Source of the DNA: Antiquaquibacter metalliresistens
GTDB lineage: Bacteria; Actinomycetota; Actinomycetes; Actinomycetales; Microbacteriaceae
Assembly (NCBI RefSeq): GCF_029211225.1
Contig: NZ_JARGEM010000007.1
Location: forward strand, 62,001-126,000
Reading direction: 5' to 3'
DNA: 64,000 nt
The notes below the pieces were generated by a model. That model did not search any database. It was not told the origin of the DNA and saw only the letters and a program-made list of their open reading frames with translations. A program made the translations under genes and the position numbers. The first letter of the stretch is position 1, and the number at the start of each line of letters is the position of its first letter. Shown here one piece after another: positions 28,067-36,897 of the stretch.

Positions 28067-29619
28067 GCACCGACGGTCTCCACACGCTCGGACGGTGGAC
28101 GCGCGATCGCGCGGTCGCGACGCCGGACCGGGTCGCGATCGACGATCGCGGGGTCGTCGTGACCTACCGCGATCTGGATGCCCGGGCGACGGCGCTCGCC
28201 GAGGGCTTCCTGGCGGCGGGATACGGCATCGGCGACCGGGTCGCGACGCTGACCGGCAACAGCGCGGATCACGTCGTGCTGTTCTTCGCCTGCGCGAAGG
28301 CCGGGCTCGTGCTGGTGCCGCTGTGCTGGCGACTGTCTCCGCGCGAGGTCGCCGAGCAGCTGGAGCTCTCAGACCCCGCGCTCGTGCTGGTCGAGGACGA
28401 GTTCGCCAGCCTCGCCGCATCGGCGCTCGAGCGCCTCGGGTTCGAGGTGGCGGTCGGCACCCTGGGCACGCACGGCATCGAGCGCGAGATGATCGCGCCG
28501 CTGCGCCGCGAGACCGATCCGGTCGAGCAGCGCGCGGTGCGCGACGACGACGCGCTGCTGATCATCTTCACCTCCGGCACGCTCGCGCGCGCCAAGGGCG
28601 CCATCCTCACGCACGCCAACTGCTTCTGGACCAACCTGTCGCTCTCGCGCACCGCGGAGATCACCAGCGGCGACACCGTGCTCGCGGTGCTGCCTCAGTA
28701 CCACGTCGGCGGCTGGAACATCCAGCCGCTGCTGGCCTGGTGGATGGGGGCGACGGTCGTGCTGGAGCGCACCTTCGACCCGGGCCGGGTGCTGCACCTC
28801 ATCGCGGATCGGCGGATCACGACGATGATGGGCGTGCCCGCGAACTACCTGCAGCTGGCGCAGCATCCCCGCTTCGCGCGCAGCGACCTGTCGAGCCTCA
28901 CGCACGCCGTCGTCGGCGGGGCGCCGATGCCCGAGCCGCTGCTGCGCGTCTGGCACGGGCGGGGCGTCGCGCTGCAGCAGGGGTACGGACTCACCGAGGC
29001 GTCGCCGAACGTGCTGTGTCTGCCCGACGAGCACGCGCGCGACCGTGTCGGGTCGGCGGGCAAGCCCTACCCGCACGTCGAGGTCGCGGTCGCCGACGTC
29101 GTCACCGGCGAGCACCTCGACGGCGAGGCGACGGGCGAGCTGCTGGTGGCCGGCCCCGGCGTGTTCGCGGGGTACTTCCGGGCACCGGAGCAGACCGAGC
29201 GCGCGATGCGCGGGTCGTGGCTGGCGACCGGGGACCTCGTGCACCGCGACGCGGACGGCTACTTCCGCATCGTCGACCGGCTCGGTGACATCTTCATCTC
29301 GGGCGGGGAGTCCATCGCCCCGGCCGAGATCGAGGCCGTGCTGCTCGGGCATCCCGCGGTCGCGGACGCGTGCGTCATCGGCGTGCCCGATCAGCAGTGG
29401 GGAGAGGTGGGCGTGGCCTGGATCGTGCCGCGCGCCGGGCAGCTCGTGGAAGCCGACGACATCCTCGGCTATTGCGCGACCGAGCTCGCGCGGTTCAAGC
29501 TCCCGAAGACCGTGCGGGTCACCGCCGAGATTCCGCGCACCGCCAACACTGGCAAGGTGCTGCGGCGCGCCCTGCTCGAACGCTGGCTCGTCGAACGCGA
29601 TTCGGAGCAAGCCCGATGA
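28063..29619 (+). CDS. Acyl-CoA synthetase / AMP-dependent ligase
   Basis: 518 residues of the ANL adenylate-forming superfamily, which activates a carboxylate to acyl-AMP and then acyl-CoA. The AMP loop is IIFTSGTLARAKGAILTHAN, a variant of TSGTTGxPKG with Leu-Ala-Arg-Ala replacing Thr-Gly-x-Pro while the Lys is kept. Downstream motifs are YGLTEASP, GSWLATGDLVHRDADGYF, DRLGDIFISGGESIAPAEIE and the catalytic Lys in TANTGKVLRR. Context suggests activation of acetoacetate or of a fatty or hydroxy acid released by the hydrolases. ATG at 28063 overlaps livM, and the end overlaps the TetR gene. Confidence 0.9.
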   Translation: MSTDGLHTLGRWTRDRAVATPDRVAIDDRGVVVTYRDLDARATALAEGFLAAGYGIGDRVATLTGNSADHVVLFFACAKAGLVLVPLCWRLSPREVAEQLELSDPALVLVEDEFASLAASALERLGFEVAVGTLGTHGIEREMIAPLRRETDPVEQRAVRDDDALLIIFTSGTLARAKGAILTHANCFWTNLSLSRTAEITSGDTVLAVLPQYHVGGWNIQPLLAWWMGATVVLERTFDPGRVLHLIADRRITTMMGVPANYLQLAQHPRFARSDLSSLTHAVVGGAPMPEPLLRVWHGRGVALQQGYGLTEASPNVLCLPDEHARDRVGSAGKPYPHVEVAVADVVTGEHLDGEATGELLVAGPGVFAGYFRAPEQTERAMRGSWLATGDLVHRDADGYFRIVDRLGDIFISGGESIAPAEIEAVLLGHPAVADACVIGVPDQQWGEVGVAWIVPRAGQLVEADDILGYCATELARFKLPKTVRVTAEIPRTANTGKVLRRALLERWLVERDSEQAR

Positions 29620-30269
29620 GCACCGTGCCGACGACCGCGCGGGGCACCCGCACGCGCGCCAAGCTGCTCGAGGCCGCGGAGCTCGTCTTCTCCCGCTACG
29701 GCTACACCGATGCATCCATCGTGCGCATCACCGAAGAGGCCGGGGTCGGGCAGGGCACGTTCTACCTGTACTTCGAGAGCAAGCTCGCGATCTTCGAGGA
29801 ACTGGTCGAAGACCTCAACCGACGGGTTCGGCACGCGATGACCGAGGCGTCGGCGGGAGCGGCCAACCGCATCGAGTCGGAGCGCGCCGGCTTCCGCGCC
29901 TTCTTCGAGTTCACCGCGGCGCACCCCGCGCTCTACCGCATCGTGCGGGAGGCGGAGTTCGTCTCTCCGCGCGCGCTGCGACTGCACTACACCCGCATCG
30001 TCGAGGGCTACATCCAGGGTCTGCGCGAGGCGCAGGCCGCCGGCGAGGTCGAGGACATCGATCCCGCGGTCGCCGCGTGGGCCCTCATGGGCATCGGCGA
30101 GATGATCGGGATGCGCTGGGTGCTCTGGGGCGACGGCGTTGTCGAGGGTGCCCCCGCCGATCCCACCGCGAGTGGCACCTCGCGGGTGCCGGACGCGGTC
30201 TTCGACGACATGATGCTCTTCATCCGCCGCGCACTCGGCGCCAAGACCGACGATGGGACAACAGCATGA
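29616..30269 (+). CDS. TetR-family transcriptional regulator
   Basis: 217 residues. The N-terminal helix-turn-helix is SIVRITEEAGVGQGTFYLYF (about residues 33-52), followed by a helical ligand-binding domain typical of regulators that sense acyl-CoAs or hydrophobic ligands. It is encoded inside the operon, coupled by ATGA overlaps on both sides, an arrangement typical of autoregulation. The palindrome at 23399-23420 is the obvious candidate operator. The effector is unknown; an acyl-CoA made by the upstream ligase would be logical. Confidence 0.92.
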   Translation: MSTVPTTARGTRTRAKLLEAAELVFSRYGYTDASIVRITEEAGVGQGTFYLYFESKLAIFEELVEDLNRRVRHAMTEASAGAANRIESERAGFRAFFEFTAAHPALYRIVREAEFVSPRALRLHYTRIVEGYIQGLREAQAAGEVEDIDPAVAAWALMGIGEMIGMRWVLWGDGVVEGAPADPTASGTSRVPDAVFDDMMLFIRRALGAKTDDGTTA

Positions 30270-31012
30270 CTGACCTGACTGGGCGACGCGCGCTCGTCAC
30301 CGGGGGAGCGAGCGGCATCGGCGCGGCGTGCGTGCGAGCCCTCGCCGCCGCGGGTGCGCACGTGATCGTCGCCGACCTCGACGGGGGCGCCGCCGGGCGG
30401 CTCGCCGACGAGATCGGCGGGGAGGCGTGGCAGGTCGACCTGACCGACACGGCGGCGCTGGCATCCCTCGACCTCGACATCGACGTGCTCGTGAACAATG
30501 CCGGCATCCAGCACGTGAGCCCCATCCAGGACTTCGACCCCGCCGCGTTCTCGCGGATCATCGATCTCATGCTCGAGGCGCCGTTCCTGCTGATCCGCGC
30601 CGCGTTGCCGAAGATGTACGAGCGCGGCTTCGGACGGGTGGTGAACATCAGCTCGGTGCACGGGCTGCGCGCCTCGCCCTTCAAGTCCGCCTACGTGGCG
30701 GCCAAGCACGGCCTGGAGGGCCTCTCCAAGGTCACCGCGCTCGAGGGCGGTCCGCACGGGGTGACGAGCAACTGCGTCAATCCCGGATACGTGCGAACGC
30801 CCCTGGTGGAGAAGCAGATCGCCGACCAGGCGAAGGTGCACGGCATCCCGGAGTCCGAGGTCGTGGAGAAGGTGATGCTCACCGAGAGCGCGATCAAGCG
30901 ACTGCTGGAGCCGGAGGAGGTCGCCGACCTGGTGCTCTGGCTGTGCGGCGACAGCGCGCGCATGGTCACGGGCGCCTCGTACACGATGGACGGCGGGTGG
31001 AGCGCCCGATGA
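30266..31012 (+). CDS. 3-hydroxybutyrate dehydrogenase-like short-chain dehydrogenase
   Basis: 248 residues, classical SDR. The cofactor loop is TGGASGIG, then NNAG in the segment LVNNAGIQHVSPIQDF, a sequence highly characteristic of D-3-hydroxybutyrate dehydrogenases. The catalytic Ser lies in NISSVHGLRASP and the Tyr/Lys pair in YVAAK. VNPGYVRTPLVEKQI and the closing YTMDGGWSAR also match that family. Expected reaction: (R)-3-hydroxybutyrate plus NAD to acetoacetate. Coupled by ATGA overlaps to the TetR gene and to the first hydrolase. Confidence 0.85.
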   Translation: MTDLTGRRALVTGGASGIGAACVRALAAAGAHVIVADLDGGAAGRLADEIGGEAWQVDLTDTAALASLDLDIDVLVNNAGIQHVSPIQDFDPAAFSRIIDLMLEAPFLLIRAALPKMYERGFGRVVNISSVHGLRASPFKSAYVAAKHGLEGLSKVTALEGGPHGVTSNCVNPGYVRTPLVEKQIADQAKVHGIPESEVVEKVMLTESAIKRLLEPEEVADLVLWLCGDSARMVTGASYTMDGGWSAR

Positions 31013-31932
31013 GCGGCTATCGGCGGATCGCCGCTCCGGTGCGCGGCGGCGAGCTCGTGGCGGGCGTCTGGGAACCCGAGGGGGAGCCCGTCGCGACGGT
31101 GCTCGCGGTGCACGGCATCACGGCCTCGCACATGACCTGGCCCATGCTGGTCGATGCGCTGCCGGGCGTGCGGGTCGTCGCCCCCGACCTGCGCGGTCGC
31201 GGCGGCAGCCGGGACCTGCCCGGCCCGTGGGGCATGGTGCAGCACGCCGAGGATCTCGCGCGCGTGCTCGACGCCGTCGACGTGGAAGCCGCGACCGTGG
31301 TCGGGCATTCGATGGGGGCGTTCGCCTCCGTGCGCTTCGCGAGTCGTCATCCCGAACGCACCGAGGGACTCGTGCTCGTCGACGGCGGCCTCCCGTTGCC
31401 GAGCGTCGAGGTCAGCGATGACGAGGACGTCGCGCTGCGCCTGATCGGACCGGCGGCCGAACGGCTGCGGATGACCTTCCCCGATCGAGAGAGCTACCGC
31501 GCCTTTTGGCGCGCCCACCCCGCGTTCGCCCGCGACTGGTCGCCGTTCGTCGAGCGCTACGTCGACTACGACCTCGTCGGCCAGGAGCCCGAACTGCACT
31601 CCTCGAGCTCCATCGAGGCGATCACCGCCGACTCGCTCGAACTCAACGCGGATGGGGGATACCTGGCCGCGCTGCAGGGCATCGCACGGCCCATCCCGTT
31701 CCTGCGCGCGCCACGGGGCCTGCTCGACCAGCCGGAGGCGCTGTATCCGCCGGCGACCGTCGCGCACTGGCAGGCCCTGGTGCCCGAGCTGCGCGTGCAC
31801 GAGGTTGCCGACGTCAACCACTACACGATCCTGATGACCGCCCATGGCGTGGCCGCGGTGGCCGCCGTGGTGCGTGACGTGCTCGATCACCGCACCGAAG
31901 AATCCACCACCAGGCAAGGGAGCCCGACATGA
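31009..31932 (+). CDS. Alpha/beta hydrolase (first of two)
   Basis: 307 residues. The oxyanion region is LAVHGITASHMTW, the nucleophile elbow is GHSMG and the catalytic His is probably in DVNHYTI near the C-terminus. There is no signal peptide, so it should act in the cytoplasm on imported esters, lactones or thioesters. The best candidate substrate class in this context is an ester of a hydroxy acid, but alpha/beta hydrolase sequences do not reveal substrates. ATGA overlaps on both sides place it firmly in the liv operon. Confidence 0.85.
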   Translation: MSGYRRIAAPVRGGELVAGVWEPEGEPVATVLAVHGITASHMTWPMLVDALPGVRVVAPDLRGRGGSRDLPGPWGMVQHAEDLARVLDAVDVEAATVVGHSMGAFASVRFASRHPERTEGLVLVDGGLPLPSVEVSDDEDVALRLIGPAAERLRMTFPDRESYRAFWRAHPAFARDWSPFVERYVDYDLVGQEPELHSSSSIEAITADSLELNADGGYLAALQGIARPIPFLRAPRGLLDQPEALYPPATVAHWQALVPELRVHEVADVNHYTILMTAHGVAAVAAVVRDVLDHRTEESTTRQGSPT

Positions 31933-32987
31933 CCCAGCAGATCCTCGACGGCATCGTGCAGCACAGCGTCACGACGCCGAGACTGACCGCGAACGTGCTC
32001 GAACGGCCGTCCGCGACCGCCGCACGCACCGTGGTGTTCGTGCACGGCAACGTCTCCTCGTCGCTGTTCTGGCAGCCGAGCATGCTCGGCCTCGACCCCG
32101 AGATCCGGGCGCTCGCGGTCGACCTGCGCGGCTTCGGCGACAGTCAGACGCTGCCCGTGGACGCCACCCGCGGCGTGCGCGATTTCTCCGACGACGTCGC
32201 ATCTGTGCTCGACGCGCTCGGTCTGGACGCCGTGAACCTGGTCGGCTGGAGCATGGGTGGCGGAGTCGTCATGCAGTTGCTGCTCGATCATCCCGAACGA
32301 GTGCTGTCGCTGACCTTGGTCTCCCCGGTGTCGCCGTACGGGTTCGGCGGCACGCGCGCCGACGGCAGCGCGATCGACGCGGTGGGCGCCGGCACGGGTG
32401 GCGGCGGCGCGAACCCCGACTTCGTCGCACGGCTCGAGGCCCATGACACCGGTGAGGACGGACCGACCTCGCCGCGCATGGTCTACCGCACCGCCTACGT
32501 GAAGGATCCGGCCCCGCTGGCCCAGTACGAGGACCTCTGGGTCGAGTCGATGCTGACCACCAAGACCGGTCCCGACAACTACCCCGGCGACTCGACCCCG
32601 ACGGACGCCTGGCCCGGTTTCGCGGCGGGAACGCGCGGCGTGCTCAACACGATGGTGCCGAAGTACTTCGACGTCTCGGGCATCGCCGACCTCGCCGTGA
32701 AGCCGCCGCTGCTGTGGCTGCGCGGCGTCGACGACGCGATCGTCTCCGACGCCTCGTTCTTCGACATCAACTACCTCGGCCAGGTCGGGGTCATCCCGGG
32801 GTGGCCCGGGGAGGATGTCGCGCCGGCTCAGCCGATGATCCAGCAGACGCGGGCCGTCTTCGACCGCTATGCCGCGGGCGGCGGCAGCGTGACCGAGATC
32901 TCGGCCGAGGGCACGGGACATTCCTTCCACCTCGAGCGCCCCGAGGAGTTCCGCGCCGCGCTCGAGCGACACCTCATCTCCGGGTGA
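31929..32987 (+). CDS. Alpha/beta hydrolase (second of two)
   Basis: 352 residues, longer than the first hydrolase because of a ~100-residue cap-like insert rich in Gly, Asp and aromatic residues. Motifs are VFVHGNVSSSLFW, the nucleophile elbow GWSMGG, a likely acid in LRGVDDAIVSD and the His in GTGHSFHL. It lacks a signal peptide. The two hydrolases differ strongly in sequence, so they probably act on different substrates or different steps. It is the last gene of the operon; ispG starts 29 bp downstream from its own promoter, and no clear terminator separates them. Confidence 0.84.
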   Translation: MTQQILDGIVQHSVTTPRLTANVLERPSATAARTVVFVHGNVSSSLFWQPSMLGLDPEIRALAVDLRGFGDSQTLPVDATRGVRDFSDDVASVLDALGLDAVNLVGWSMGGGVVMQLLLDHPERVLSLTLVSPVSPYGFGGTRADGSAIDAVGAGTGGGGANPDFVARLEAHDTGEDGPTSPRMVYRTAYVKDPAPLAQYEDLWVESMLTTKTGPDNYPGDSTPTDAWPGFAAGTRGVLNTMVPKYFDVSGIADLAVKPPLLWLRGVDDAIVSDASFFDINYLGQVGVIPGWPGEDVAPAQPMIQQTRAVFDRYAAGGGSVTEISAEGTGHSFHLERPEEFRAALERHLISG

Positions 32988-33004
32988 TCTTCGGCGCTCG
33001 CGGG

Positions 33005-33010
33005 TAGGCT
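33005..33010 (+). promoter_or_regulatory. -10 element of ispG, leaderless layout
   Basis: TAGGCT, six bases, then the GTG of ispG at 33017. Confidence 0.62.
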
Positions 33011-33016
33011 TGCGAC

Positions 33017-34165
33017 GTGCCAGCAGTCAATCTCGGGATGCCGAAGGTTCCCGAAACTCTCGCCCCGCGTCGCAAGACCCGCCAGATCCATGTCGGCAAG
33101 GTCGGCGTCGGCAGCGACTTCCAGGTCAGCGTGCAGTCCATGACGACCACGCAGACCACGAACATCAACGCCACCCTGCAGCAGATCGCCGAGCTCACCG
33201 CGACCGGCTGCGACATCGTGCGCGTCGCCGTGCCGCATCAGGACGACGCGGACGCGCTCAAGATCATCGCGGCCAAGAGCCAGATCCCGGTGATCGCCGA
33301 CATCCACTTCCAGCCGCGCTACGTGTTCGCCGCGATCGACGCCGGGGTCGGCGCGGTGCGCGTCAACCCGGGCAACATCAAGAAGTTCGACGACCAGGTG
33401 GGCGCGATCGCGAAGGCCGCGAAGGACGCCGGTGTCTCGATCCGCATCGGCGTCAACGCGGGCTCGCTCGAGCCCAGCCTGTTGCAGAAGTACGGCAAGG
33501 CCACCCCTGAGGCGCTCGTGGAGAGCGCCGTCTGGGAGGCGAGCCTGTTCGAGGAGCACGACTTCCACGACTTCAAGATCTCCGTCAAGCACAACGATCC
33601 CGTGGTCATGGTCAAGGCCTACCGTCTGCTCGCCGAGCGCGGCGACTGGCCGCTGCACCTCGGCGTGACCGAGGCCGGGCCCGAGTTCCAGGGCACCATC
33701 AAGTCGGCGACGGCGTTCGGCATCCTGCTCTCGGAAGGCATCGGCGACACGATCCGGGTCTCGCTCTCGGCGCCGCCCGCGCAGGAGGTGAAGGTCGGCC
33801 TGCAGATCCTGCAGTCGCTCAACCTGCGCGAGCGCAAGCTCGAGATCGTCTCCTGCCCGAGCTGCGGGCGTGCCCAGGTGGACGTGTACCAGCTCGCCAA
33901 CGACGTCACTGCGGGGCTCGAGAAGATGACGGTGCCGCTGCGCGTGGCCGTGATGGGATGCGTCGTCAACGGCCCGGGGGAGGCCCGCGAGGCCGATCTG
34001 GGCGTGGCATCCGGCAATGGCCGCGGCCAGATCTTCGTCAAGGGCGAGGTCATCAAGACCGTGCCGGAGTCGGAGATCGTCGCGACCCTCATCGAGGAGG
34101 CCAACCGGCTCGCCGCCGAGATGCCGCCCGGCGAGGTCGGCTCGCCCCAGGTCGTCACCGCCTGA
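33017..34165 (+). CDS. ispG: 4-hydroxy-3-methylbut-2-en-1-yl diphosphate synthase (flavodoxin/ferredoxin)
   Basis: MEP-pathway iron-sulfur enzyme (GcpE) of 382 residues. VSVQSMTTT and CDIVRVAVP are family signatures. The three [4Fe-4S] cysteines lie in [11 protein letters not shown] (two) and [13 protein letters not shown] (one). It normally lies directly after rseP in actinobacteria; here the ten-gene liv operon intervenes. GTG at 33017 follows a well-spaced -10 element. Confidence 0.97.
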   Translation: MPAVNLGMPKVPETLAPRRKTRQIHVGKVGVGSDFQVSVQSMTTTQTTNINATLQQIAELTATGCDIVRVAVPHQDDADALKIIAAKSQIPVIADIHFQPRYVFAAIDAGVGAVRVNPGNIKKFDDQVGAIAKAAKDAGVSIRIGVNAGSLEPSLLQKYGKATPEALVESAVWEASLFEEHDFHDFKISVKHNDPVVMVKAYRLLAERGDWPLHLGVTEAGPEFQGTIKSATAFGILLSEGIGDTIRVSLSAPPAQEVKVGLQILQSLNLRERKLEIVSCPSCGRAQVDVYQLANDVTAGLEKMTVPLRVAVMGCVVNGPGEAREADLGVASGNGRGQIFVKGEVIKTVPESEIVATLIEEANRLAAEMPPGEVGSPQVVTA

Positions 34166-34168
34166 CGC

Positions 34169-34190
34169 CCCGCCCCCTCGCGGAGAGGAG
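34169..34190 (+). other. GC-rich hairpin between ispG and proS
   Basis: An imperfect stem in which CCCCTC pairs with GAGGGG. There is no T-run, so it is only a weak candidate terminator or pause site. Confidence 0.3.
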
Positions 34191-34220
34191 GGGCCGGCAC
34201 CGGCGGGCAGCGCCCGCGAC

Positions 34221-34226
34221 TAGCAT
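34221..34226 (+). promoter_or_regulatory. -10 element of proS, leaderless layout
   Basis: TAGCAT, six bases, then the GTG of proS at 34233. Confidence 0.6.
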
Positions 34227-34232
34227 TGCCGG

Positions 34233-35999
34233 GTGGTAACTCGACTCTCCCAGCTGTTCGTCCGCACCCTCCGCGAGGACCCCGTCGACGCCGAGGTGGC
34301 CAGCCATCGCCTGCTGGTGCGCGCCGGGTACATCCGCCGACAGGCCCCTGGCATCTTCGCCTGGCTGCCGCTGGGCCTCAAGGTGCGCCGCAAGATCGAG
34401 AACATCATCCGTGAGGAACTGGCGGTGTTCGGCGCCCAGGAGGTGCACTTTCCGGCGCTGCTGCCGCGCGAGCCCTACGAGCTGACCGGACGCTGGACCG
34501 AGTACGGCGACGGCATCTTCCGCCTCAAGGACCGCAAGGGCGCCGACTACCTGCTCGCCCCGACGCACGAGGAGGTCTTCACCCTGCTCGTGAAGGACCT
34601 GTACTCGAGCTACAAAGACCTGCCGCTGTCGATCTACCAGATCCAGGACAAGTACCGCGATGAGGCACGGCCCCGCGCGGGCCTGCTGCGCGGCCGCGAG
34701 TTCTCGATGAAAGACAGCTACTCGTTCGACTACACCGACGCGGGGCTGGATGCCTCGTACCAGCAGCACCGCGACGCCTACGAGCGCATCTTCCAGCGCC
34801 TGGGTCTCGAGTACGTGATCGTGCAGGCGGATGCCGGTGCCATGGGCGGTTCGCGCAGCGAGGAGTTCCTGCACCCCACCCCGATCGGCGAGGACACCTT
34901 CGTGCGCTCCGCCGGGGGATACGCGGCCAACGTGGAGGCGTTCACCACCGCGGCGCCGCCCGCCCGCTCGTTCGAGGGGCTCACCCCCGCCGAGGTGCTC
35001 GACACCCCCGACGCGCCCACGATCGCCACCCTCGTCGCGCTCGCCAACGAGAAGCACCCGCGGCCGGACGGTCGCGCGTGGACCGCGGCGGACACCCTCA
35101 AGAACATCGTGCTCGCGCTCACCGACCTGGAGGGCAACCGCGAGCTCGTGATCGTCGGGCTTCCCGGTGACCGCGACGTCGACCTCAAGCGTGCCGAGGT
35201 GGCGTTCGCGCCGGCCGAGGTCGAGGCGGCGACCGAGGCCGATTTCGCGAAGCATCCCGCGCTCGTCAAGGGCTACATCGGGCCGTGGTCGGAGGAGGGC
35301 GCGGTGCTCGGGGAGAAGTCGATCACCGGTATCCGGTATCTGCTCGACCCGCGTGTGTTCGAGGGCAGCGGCTGGATCACGGGGGCCAACGAGCACGGTC
35401 ACCACGTGTTCGGCCTCGTCGCCGGGCGGGACTTCGTCGGCGACGGCGTCGTGCAGGTCGGCGAGGTGCTCGCGGGCGATCCGGCCCCCGACGGCTCGGG
35501 CCCGGTGGAGCTCGCGCGCGGCATGGAGATCGGTCACGTCTTCCAGCTCGGCCGCAAGTACGCCGAGGCGCTGGGACTCAAGGTGCTCGACGAGAACGGC
35601 AAGCTCGTCACGGTCACGATGGGCTCGTACGGCATCGGCGTCACGCGCATCATGGCGGTGATCGCCGAGTCGAATCACGACGAGAAGGGCCTCATCTGGC
35701 CGAGGAACGTCGCCCCCTTCGACGTGCACGTGATCGCCGCGGGGCGCGAGGAGCTCGTGTTCGAGACCGCCGAGGCGCTCGTCGCCTCGCTCGAGGAGAG
35801 CGGCTTCGACGTGCTCTACGACGACCGCCCGAAGGTGTCGCCCGGCGTGAAGTTCGGCGATGCCGAGCTGCTCGGGGTGCCGCTGGTCGTCATCGTCGGG
35901 CGCGACGCCGCCGAGGGCCGCGTGGAGTTCTGGGATCGCGCGAGCGGCGAACGCCGTAGCGTCGGTCTCGACGAGGTGGGCGCGGCGCTCGTCGGCTAG
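34233..35999 (+). CDS. proS: Prolyl-tRNA synthetase
   Basis: 588 residues, bacterial-type class II ProRS that charges tRNA-Pro. Motif 2 is visible in [19 protein letters not shown] and motif 3 in [14 protein letters not shown]. The ~180 residues between motif 2 and motif 3 (roughly 230-400) form the INS editing domain that removes misacylated alanine. The anticodon-binding domain is at the C-terminus, with [17 protein letters not shown]. The stop codon TAG forms part of a CTAG palindrome shared with the stop of the convergent gene. Confidence 0.97.
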   Translation: MVTRLSQLFVRTLREDPVDAEVASHRLLVRAGYIRRQAPGIFAWLPLGLKVRRKIENIIREELAVFGAQEVHFPALLPREPYELTGRWTEYGDGIFRLKDRKGADYLLAPTHEEVFTLLVKDLYSSYKDLPLSIYQIQDKYRDEARPRAGLLRGREFSMKDSYSFDYTDAGLDASYQQHRDAYERIFQRLGLEYVIVQADAGAMGGSRSEEFLHPTPIGEDTFVRSAGGYAANVEAFTTAAPPARSFEGLTPAEVLDTPDAPTIATLVALANEKHPRPDGRAWTAADTLKNIVLALTDLEGNRELVIVGLPGDRDVDLKRAEVAFAPAEVEAATEADFAKHPALVKGYIGPWSEEGAVLGEKSITGIRYLLDPRVFEGSGWITGANEHGHHVFGLVAGRDFVGDGVVQVGEVLAGDPAPDGSGPVELARGMEIGHVFQLGRKYAEALGLKVLDENGKLVTVTMGSYGIGVTRIMAVIAESNHDEKGLIWPRNVAPFDVHVIAAGREELVFETAEALVASLEESGFDVLYDDRPKVSPGVKFGDAELLGVPLVVIVGRDAAEGRVEFWDRASGERRSVGLDEVGAALVG

Positions 36000-36808
36000 T
36001 CGGCGAGCCCCAGTTCTTCGGCGAACTCGGCGCGGATGCGTTCGCGGATCGCCACGAACTCGGGGAACTCCCAGAAGTACGCGAGCTTCGCCGCCACGAC
36101 GCTGTCGCCGACGGGCTCGTCCTCGAGCACGAAGGTCATGAAGGTCTCGGCGAAGTCCTCGACGGTGTTGGTGGCGGCGTAGTCGCTCACGAAGTCCTCC
36201 TCGTGCTCGAGGTAGAACTCCCACGCGACATCGGCGTCGACGTTGTCGAGCGCCGGAGCAGCATCCCCGTACTGGTCCCAGAACGCCCGCTGGAATCCGA
36301 GGAGACTGGAGCCCTCACCCGCGCAGCCCTCGTCGAGCTGCAGGCCCGGGCAGTCGGTCGCCTCGATGTCGAGCTCGTCCGTGCTGAGGCTCAGGATGTG
36401 GGCGTACTCGTGGATGAGCGTCGCGATCAGCTGCGACTCGTCCTCGCTCGTGGCGAGGTTCGCCGCCAGCACCCAGTACACCGGCTCGTCGTCCTGGTAC
36501 ACGTAGGCGAGCGTGTCGCTGTCCGGGGCGTCACCCACCCGGTACTGGATCATCACCTCGGCGGCGAAGTCGAGCGTGGTCACTCGAGTGAAGGTCTCCC
36601 ACACGCTCGCGGTGAGCCCCGTCGCCGCCGGTTCGAGGCTCCCGTCCTCGAGCACCGAATACACCTCGACCGTGCCGAAATCGTCGTCTTCCTCGACCGC
36701 GACGGCGTTCGAGAGGTCGCCGCCGGGGGCAGCGAACCAGATGATCGCGGCGACCGCGGCGAGGGCGAGCACGAGCAGGCTCGCGACGATGATGATGATT
36801 CTGCGCAC
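35996..36808 (-). CDS. Membrane-anchored putative zinc metallopeptidase
   Basis: 270 residues starting at GTG. An N-terminal signal-anchor helix (residues 2-27) precedes an acidic extracytoplasmic domain. LIHEYAHIL carries an HExxH zinc motif, and the segment [15 protein letters not shown] downstream supplies a likely third ligand (Glu), as in gluzincin-type putative zinc-binding peptidases. Two Cys residues near 152 and 160 could form a disulfide. The substrate is unknown. It sits on the opposite strand exactly where rimP is usually found, between proS and nusA. Its stop overlaps that of proS by four bases. Confidence 0.75.
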   Translation of the reverse strand: MRRIIIIVASLLVLALAAVAAIIWFAAPGGDLSNAVAVEEDDDFGTVEVYSVLEDGSLEPAATGLTASVWETFTRVTTLDFAAEVMIQYRVGDAPDSDTLAYVYQDDEPVYWVLAANLATSEDESQLIATLIHEYAHILSLSTDELDIEATDCPGLQLDEGCAGEGSSLLGFQRAFWDQYGDAAPALDNVDADVAWEFYLEHEEDFVSDYAATNTVEDFAETFMTFVLEDEPVGDSVVAAKLAYFWEFPEFVAIRERIRAEFAEELGLAD

Positions 36809-36814
36809 GACATC

Positions 36815-36820
36815 AATCTA
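36815..36820 (-). promoter_or_regulatory. -10 element of the metallopeptidase gene, leaderless layout
   Basis: TAGATT on the minus strand, six bases, then GTG at 36808. Confidence 0.6.
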
Positions 36821-36830
36821 GGGGTCACGC

Positions 36831-36836
36831 TAAACT
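36831..36836 (+). promoter_or_regulatory. Probable -10 element of the nusA operon
   Basis: TAAACT, giving a predicted leader of about 55 bases before nusA. The promoter is divergent from that of the metallopeptidase gene, the two -10 elements being ten bases apart. Confidence 0.45.
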
Positions 36837-36897
36837 GGTCACGACGCCGTCGGCCGCCGCCGACTGAGCCACACATCCTGAATAGCGGAGGCCCTCA

